Shown here: positions 59,255 to 64,000 of the stretch, in pieces
How the letters are laid out: each line of letters opens with the position of its first letter
Position numbering within the stretch: position 1 is the stretch's first letter
DNA from: an uncultured Lachnospiraceae bacterium
Lineage (GTDB): Bacteria; Bacillota; Clostridia; Lachnospirales; Lachnospiraceae
DNA: 64,000 bases
Reading direction: 5' to 3'
Assembly (NCBI GenBank): GCA_910583615.1
Contig: CAJTXP010000013.1
Span: forward strand, 26,147 to 90,146
Notes under the pieces: generated by a model
Database searches by the model: none
Told to the model about the DNA's origin: nothing
Seen by the model: the letters and a program-made list of their open reading frames with translations, nothing else
Made by a program: the position numbers and the translations under genes

Positions 59255-61066
59255 ATGAAAAAACTGAAAGAACGATACAACAACGCCCGTTTTCGTACAA
59301 AGCTTCTGCTGATTTTCGGCGTTACGTCCCTGCTTCCGCTTCTGATTATTCTGATCATCTCCTCCCGGCTGAATACCCGCAATATGACGGCCAAAGTAGA
59401 TGAACTGATGCTTATGAACTTAAAACAGATTGCGGAGCGGGTGAATCTGAACCTGGAGGTCTATACCAATGTTCTGTACCAGATTTATCAGGATGAAGAG
59501 ATTACGGAAAACATCAAGGTTCTGCTGGAGGACTCGGATACCGGATATGCGGCGGCCTATAACCGGATCAATGACCGGCTGAAGCAGTACAATACGACGG
59601 AATCCGGCGTCCGCTGCACCAGCGTAATCTGTGCGGACGGAACTTCCGTGGTCTACGATTTTGGCACGGGGTCCTCCATTGACCATCTGTGGAAAAATTA
59701 TAAAGACCTGCGCATGACAGAGCCGTATCAGGAGGCTGAGGGACAGCCGGGGATGGTGATTACGTCTACCATGGCGTTTAAGGAGCGAGAGGGTTCCAGG
59801 CAGGAATGGTTCAGGCATTATTTTCATATTGCCAAACGGGTTTTCGATCTGGAAAACCTGGAGGCGGGAAGCATTGCCACCATCGTCATGTCGGTGGATG
59901 TGGAGGCGCTGAACCGGATCTGCAACGCCGGAGAGACGGAGACCGGTATCAATTTTATCATGGATCCGGACGGCAGGTGCATCTCCTACCCGGATGAGGA
60001 TTTCTCGGGACTGAAAAAGAAGGACAGCCTTTCCATTGAAGAATTTGTGAATCTGTCCGGTTTTATGGAGAACCGGGACATCTCCGTGACCTCATATGAA
60101 GATCCGGTGACGGGATGGATTTTTTATAACGCTTATGATCGGGAGTACATCCTGCGGGACGTGGCCCGTTCCCAACGGCTGTATATTGCCATCGGCGTTC
60201 TGGCGATTCTGGCTTCTGCAGCGGCGATCCTGGGTCTGGTCCGTCAGATCAACCGTTCGGTGGATGAGGTGATGTGCGGGATCCGGCGGGTGCAGGGCGG
60301 CGACATGGACACGCAGGTCAGGGTGGTCTGCCGGGACGAAATCGGCAGGATCGCGGAAAACTTTAACCAGATGACCGTGCAGGTGAAGAATCTTATAAAG
60401 GAAGTGAAGTCGGCGACGGACCGGCAGAAGAACGCGGAGATCCGCGCGCTGGAGGCGCAGATCAATCCGCATTTCCTGTATAATACGCTGGATTCCATCA
60501 ACTGGATGGCCATTGAGAAAGAGGAGTATGAGATCAGCCGGATGATCCGGAATCTGGGGATCATCTTAAGGTACAGCGTGGACAAGAGCAATTCCATTGT
60601 GGAGATCCGGATGGTGGAGGAATGGCTGGAGCGCTACATCAGCCTTCACCAGATGAGGTTTGAACATGTATTTTCCTATCAGATCCATGTGGAGGAGGCG
60701 GCAAGAGACAAGAAGATCCATAAGCTTCTTCTGCAGCCGTTCGTGGAGAATGCCGTTCTGCATGGACTGAAAGACAAGGAGGGCGGCGGACTTCTCTATG
60801 TGGACATCGGGTTGTCAGAGGATGGAGAAACGCTGCATATCATCATAGAGGACAACGGAAAAGGGATGAGCAGGGAACTGCAGGAACATTATAATGATCC
60901 GGAAAAAGCGGTTGCGGACGATGGGAGAAGCATCGGGCTGCACAACGTATTTTCCAGGATTCGGATGTACTACGGGGAACGGGCATCCTGGAATATCAAA
61001 AGTATCGAGGGCATGGGGATGGTCATTACCATCAAGGTGCCGGTGATCGGACAGGAAACAGTATGA
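59255..61066 (+). CDS. Sensor histidine kinase, YesM/LytS type
   Basis: This 603-residue membrane kinase has helix 17-37, an extracellular Cache-like sensor (about 40-305), helix 309-329, HAMP (about 330-385) and a His_kinase/HATPase pair. The phospho-acceptor is H406 (QINPHFLYN); ATP-binding boxes are FVENAVLHG, DNGKGMS and SIGLHN. It overlaps the response regulator gene by 4 bp (ATGA). Such systems usually control sugar uptake genes, fitting the binding-protein gene that follows. The frame stays open upstream of the ATG for about 34 codons without a start. Confidence 0.92.
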   Translation: MKKLKERYNNARFRTKLLLIFGVTSLLPLLIILIISSRLNTRNMTAKVDELMLMNLKQIAERVNLNLEVYTNVLYQIYQDEEITENIKVLLEDSDTGYAAAYNRINDRLKQYNTTESGVRCTSVICADGTSVVYDFGTGSSIDHLWKNYKDLRMTEPYQEAEGQPGMVITSTMAFKEREGSRQEWFRHYFHIAKRVFDLENLEAGSIATIVMSVDVEALNRICNAGETETGINFIMDPDGRCISYPDEDFSGLKKKDSLSIEEFVNLSGFMENRDISVTSYEDPVTGWIFYNAYDREYILRDVARSQRLYIAIGVLAILASAAAILGLVRQINRSVDEVMCGIRRVQGGDMDTQVRVVCRDEIGRIAENFNQMTVQVKNLIKEVKSATDRQKNAEIRALEAQINPHFLYNTLDSINWMAIEKEEYEISRMIRNLGIILRYSVDKSNSIVEIRMVEEWLERYISLHQMRFEHVFSYQIHVEEAARDKKIHKLLLQPFVENAVLHGLKDKEGGGLLYVDIGLSEDGETLHIIIEDNGKGMSRELQEHYNDPEKAVADDGRSIGLHNVFSRIRMYYGERASWNIKSIEGMGMVITIKVPVIGQETV

Positions 61067-62568
61067 GAATCTTGGTAGTGGAAGATGAAGTGAAGATCAG
61101 GAAGGGGATTGCCAGTCTGATCAACCGGCATACGGAACACACCGTGATCGGGGAAGCAAAAAACGGCGTGGAGGGATATGAGATGGCGCTCCGGCATCTG
61201 CCGGAGGTAGTGATCACCGATATCCGCATGCCGGAGATGGACGGGCTTCAGATGATGCAGAAGCTTCAGGAGAAGGGAGGCCCTTGGCACTTCGTGATAC
61301 TGAGCGGTTATTCGGAGTTCGAGTATGCCAGGCAGGCGCTGCGCTGCGGGGCGGAGGATTATCTTCTGAAGCCGCTGGCGCCGGAGGATGTGATGGGGCT
61401 TCTTTCGTCCATACAGGAGAAAATCGAGGCAGAGTCCAGGAAGACCCGGGGAATGCCGGAAAAAAAGCTTCGGGATTATCTGATCGAAAATGATCTGGGA
61501 AGCACCGGAGAACTGGCGGCGGCATGCGGATGTGCAGAAGACGGGGTGTTCCGGCTTGTGTGTGCCTATACGGGAAATGCCGGACAGGAAGACAGAGAGG
61601 TCTGCCTGGACCGATTTCAAAAACTGAAGCAGATGTTTCCAAAGCAGAAGATTTATTTTTTCTTTACGGAGAGTACAGGAGAATTTATCTGTTTTCTGGA
61701 AGACCAGAACTGGGATCAGATCCTGAAGGAACTGGAAGAGAAACTGCTGGGGAGAAAACTGTCCGGCGGGCCCTGGGCGTGGACGGTTGGCCGGGCAAAG
61801 GGGCTGACAGAGCTGAAAGAAGTATATGAAGATCTGAAGGCCAGGTACGCATACGGACTGGTACTCGGATATGGCGCATTTCTTACCAGAGAGCGTACGG
61901 AGGCATTTGCACCGGAGACCTGGCAGTATCCCAAGATTGAGGAGAGCAGGCTTCAGAAAGCGTTTTACAAAGAAGACCGGGAAGAGTTCAAAAAAGCGGC
62001 GGACCGTTTTTTTCAGGAACTTTCCATGGCACGGATCCTGCCCGGACAGATCCGGGAAAGCTGTATGAAAATGGTGAATTTCCTCACGGGAATGGCTCAG
62101 GAACATCACAGGGGCATTTACGAGCAGCTTCAGAACCTGCATGTGGTCCGGCAGATCGGCAGGGCAGTGACCTTTCAGGAACTTACCGACATTTTCTCAG
62201 AAGTCGTGGATGCTTTTCTTCAGCATATGGGGCAGTGTGAAGACATCAGCAATTATACGATCAAGCGGACCATCGACTATATCCGGATGCACTATCCGGA
62301 GAGCATCTCCCTGGAAGGGGTTGCGGCCAGGCTGGACATTACGCCGGAATACTTAAGCACGCTGTTCAATCGGGAGATGGGAGAAAATTTCAGCGTGTTT
62401 CTGAAAAAATTCCGGATCAGCCATGCCAAGCGGCTGCTGAAAGGAACGGATAAAAAGTTCTATGAGATTGCGCAGGATGTGGGTTATGCAGATCCGAAAT
62501 ATTTCAACAGAGTGTTTAAGGAACTGGAGGGCGTTTCGCCCGGAGACTACAGAAGCCTGCAGCGATGA
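61063..62568 (+). CDS. Response regulator with AraC-type DNA-binding domain (YesN family)
   Basis: This 501-residue protein has an N-terminal receiver (phospho-site D53 in ITDIRMP, switch lysine K103), a long middle region (about 130-390) and a C-terminal AraC/XylS domain in the last 100 residues (ISLEGVAARLDITPEYLSTL ... IAQDVGYADPKYFNRVFKE). It is coupled to the kinase by ATGA overlap. It probably activates the adjacent binding-protein gene and a transporter beyond the window. Confidence 0.93.
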   Translation: MRILVVEDEVKIRKGIASLINRHTEHTVIGEAKNGVEGYEMALRHLPEVVITDIRMPEMDGLQMMQKLQEKGGPWHFVILSGYSEFEYARQALRCGAEDYLLKPLAPEDVMGLLSSIQEKIEAESRKTRGMPEKKLRDYLIENDLGSTGELAAACGCAEDGVFRLVCAYTGNAGQEDREVCLDRFQKLKQMFPKQKIYFFFTESTGEFICFLEDQNWDQILKELEEKLLGRKLSGGPWAWTVGRAKGLTELKEVYEDLKARYAYGLVLGYGAFLTRERTEAFAPETWQYPKIEESRLQKAFYKEDREEFKKAADRFFQELSMARILPGQIRESCMKMVNFLTGMAQEHHRGIYEQLQNLHVVRQIGRAVTFQELTDIFSEVVDAFLQHMGQCEDISNYTIKRTIDYIRMHYPESISLEGVAARLDITPEYLSTLFNREMGENFSVFLKKFRISHAKRLLKGTDKKFYEIAQDVGYADPKYFNRVFKELEGVSPGDYRSLQR

Positions 62569-62590
62569 AGAGGCAGAATGGGGGCGCGGG

Positions 62591-63874
62591 ATGAAAAACG
62601 GCGGAAAACAGGATCTTGTATCGTGCCGGCAAAAACGGCGCGGGCGCAGTTTTTGGGGAAAGGCGGCTGTGATCGCATGCCTGCTTCTGGCAGGCTGCGG
62701 CAGGGAAGCGTCGGAAGAAAAGCCGGAGGAAAGCGAACGGGAGAAGATCGTTCTGTGGAGCTATTATGAGACGGAGGCGCAGCATGACGCTCTGGATGAG
62801 CTGATCCGGGGCTTTAATCTGGATCAGGAACAGTATGAGGCTTCCTGGGAATACGTACCCATGACAGAATTTTCGAAAAAACTTACCATGGCTTATACAG
62901 AGCAGGCGCTTCCGGATCTGGTTCTGATCGACAACCCGGATATGCCGGTCTGTATCAAGATGGGGCTGTTTGAAGATATTACGGAATTTCTGGAAGGGCT
63001 TCAGGTACAGGAAAACTACTATCCGGATCTTCTGCAGACTGCCGCGGCGGACGGACGCATGTACGGGATCCCGGCGGTGTGCAACAATGTGGCGCTGATC
63101 TATAACCGGCAGTATCTGGAGGAAGCGGGGGTGGAACCGCCCGGGACCAGAGAAGAACTGCTGGAGGCTGCAGGGAAGTTGACGACAGAGGAGAGGAAAG
63201 GGTTTCTCATGTCCGGCATGGATGGAGAGCAGGGAGCCTTCCAGATCCTTCCCTGGATCCTGTCCACGGGGGAACCGGCGGACGGACTGGGAGGGGAAGG
63301 GACAAAAGAGGCGCTGTCTTTCCTGTATGGATTGATGGAGGACGGGTATATGACGTATAACTGCGTCAATCTGTCCCAGACGGATGTGGCGCGGGTATTT
63401 ATAAACGGAGAGGCGGCGATGATGGAGAACGGACCATGGATTTTTCCCATGCTGGAGGAAGCGGGAATCGATTATGGAGTCAGTCCGCTGCCGACCGGCG
63501 AATCTGGATGTGTGATCGCCGGCGGAGAGAATTTCGGGATTCTGAAAGGGAAGAACCTGGAAGGGGCAAAGCTGTTTCTGGAATATTACAATAAAGACGC
63601 GGTGATGCGGAAGTTTTGTGAAGAAACCTGTACGCTTCCGGCGAAGACCGGGGTGAGGATGCGGGAGCAGACGGGGATGCAGGTGATCGAAGCGCAGATG
63701 GAAGGGGCGGTGGTCCGTTCCCGGATCCCGTCCTGGAACCGGACGTCGGAAGAACTGACGGAAGCTTTTTACCGGATGACGGTTGGAGAGATCACGCCGG
63801 AGCAGGCGGCGGCCAGTCTTCAGGAAGAAGAGGAAAATACACCTGAAAATAGTCCACCAACCTTAAATGATTAG
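62591..63874 (+). CDS. Extracellular solute-binding lipoprotein, family 1 (sugar ABC type)
   Basis: This 427-residue lipoprotein has a basic start (KQKRRGRSFWGKAA-like residues), a hydrophobic core and the lipobox LLLAGC. The mature part follows the maltose/oligosaccharide-binding pattern: IVLWSYYETEAQHDAL, LPDLVLIDN, YGIPAVCNNVALIYN and FINGEAAMMENGPW. The start at 62591, 22 bp after the regulator, gives the signal peptide at the N-terminus; earlier ATGs lie inside the previous gene. No permease gene follows before the window end, so it may serve an outside transporter or act as a ligand sensor for the kinase. Confidence 0.88.
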   Translation: MKNGGKQDLVSCRQKRRGRSFWGKAAVIACLLLAGCGREASEEKPEESEREKIVLWSYYETEAQHDALDELIRGFNLDQEQYEASWEYVPMTEFSKKLTMAYTEQALPDLVLIDNPDMPVCIKMGLFEDITEFLEGLQVQENYYPDLLQTAAADGRMYGIPAVCNNVALIYNRQYLEEAGVEPPGTREELLEAAGKLTTEERKGFLMSGMDGEQGAFQILPWILSTGEPADGLGGEGTKEALSFLYGLMEDGYMTYNCVNLSQTDVARVFINGEAAMMENGPWIFPMLEEAGIDYGVSPLPTGESGCVIAGGENFGILKGKNLEGAKLFLEYYNKDAVMRKFCEETCTLPAKTGVRMREQTGMQVIEAQMEGAVVRSRIPSWNRTSEELTEAFYRMTVGEITPEQAAASLQEEEENTPENSPPTLND

Positions 63875-64000
63875 AATTACACATAGAAAGAACCTCTTTT
63901 ATAATAGAACCATCAGAAACAGGATGACTGGATGGATCTAATTATCTTGAGAGTAAAAAGTTTATATGCTTAAGAAGCCAGTAAATCCTCACAGATTTCT
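63875..64000 (+). other. Window-end intergenic sequence
   Basis: These 126 bases are AT-rich. A perfect TATAAT (63900-63905) may be a -10 for a gene beyond the edge, but its -35 is poor. No terminator hairpin or open frame is convincing. Confidence 0.4.

Overview
The window reads as a chromosomal segment from a gut-type Firmicute, most likely a Lachnospiraceae/Clostridia member (inference). The reasons are about 50% GC, strong AGGAGG-type ribosome sites, frequent TTG and GTG starts, lipoprotein leaders ending in LTAC or LAGC, a V-type ATPase operon, and a DUF4869 gene pair of the kind found in that family. No rRNA, tRNA, CRISPR array, phage module or complete insertion sequence was seen.

Layout. 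1-3.4 kb: a partial URO-D-family gene (-) and three closely related FCD-type GntR regulators. 3.6-5 kb: a DUF4869 gene and a P-loop ATPase of unknown role. 5.2-12.5 kb: a hexuronate operon (Zn-dependent sugar dehydrogenase, three-part TRAP transporter, tagaturonate reductase uxaB, altronate dehydratase uxaA), then a convergent IclR regulator. 13.3-13.6 kb: a 216-bp near-palindromic element. 13.7-15.8 kb: an AAA-like/PD-(D/E)XK protein and a VOC protein. 15.9-19.6 kb: a minus-strand four-enzyme operon (phosphotriesterase-like lactonase, shikimate-dehydrogenase-like, cupin phosphoglucose isomerase, 2-hydroxyacid dehydrogenase) that matches no pathway I know. 20-20.5 kb: a YafQ-type toxin-antitoxin pair. 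20.6-31.6 kb: a UTRA-GntR gene and a LacI gene, followed by a LacI-controlled rare-sugar operon (VOC protein, ribose-type ABC transporter with two permeases, aldo/keto reductase, FGGY kinase, D-psicose/tagatose 3-epimerase). 31.7-35.6 kb: a second ribose-type ABC transporter.

35.7-38.9 kb holds housekeeping genes (metA-type, tsaC/sua5, upp, dCMP deaminase). 39.2-48.1 kb is a nine-gene V-type ATPase operon in the order G/H-I-K-E-C-F-A-B-D, whose K subunit carries the Na+ ligands known from Enterococcus hirae. 48.2-48.7 kb holds relics of a BlaI-type repressor and its neighbour. 49-58.5 kb is a third sugar regulon: ABC transporter, Zn dehydrogenase, two paralogous epimerase-like TIM barrels, LacI regulator, Gfo/Idh/MocA oxidoreductase and a further TIM barrel. 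58.5-63.9 kb has a small membrane protein (-), a YesM/YesN two-component system and a family 1 solute-binding lipoprotein.

How it fits together. Most of the window is carbohydrate catabolism built as transporter + oxidoreductase/isomerase + local regulator modules. Operator-like palindromes can be read directly. TGTATACA sites lie at the URO-D gene, the first GntR gene, the hexuronate operon and the third transporter. AACCGGTT sites lie at the first LacI gene and its operon. GTAATCGATTAC lies at the last sugar operon. Several transporter operons have stem-loops just after the binding-protein gene, a usual way to express more binding protein than membrane parts. Functions are inferred from sequence motifs only; no database search was possible.
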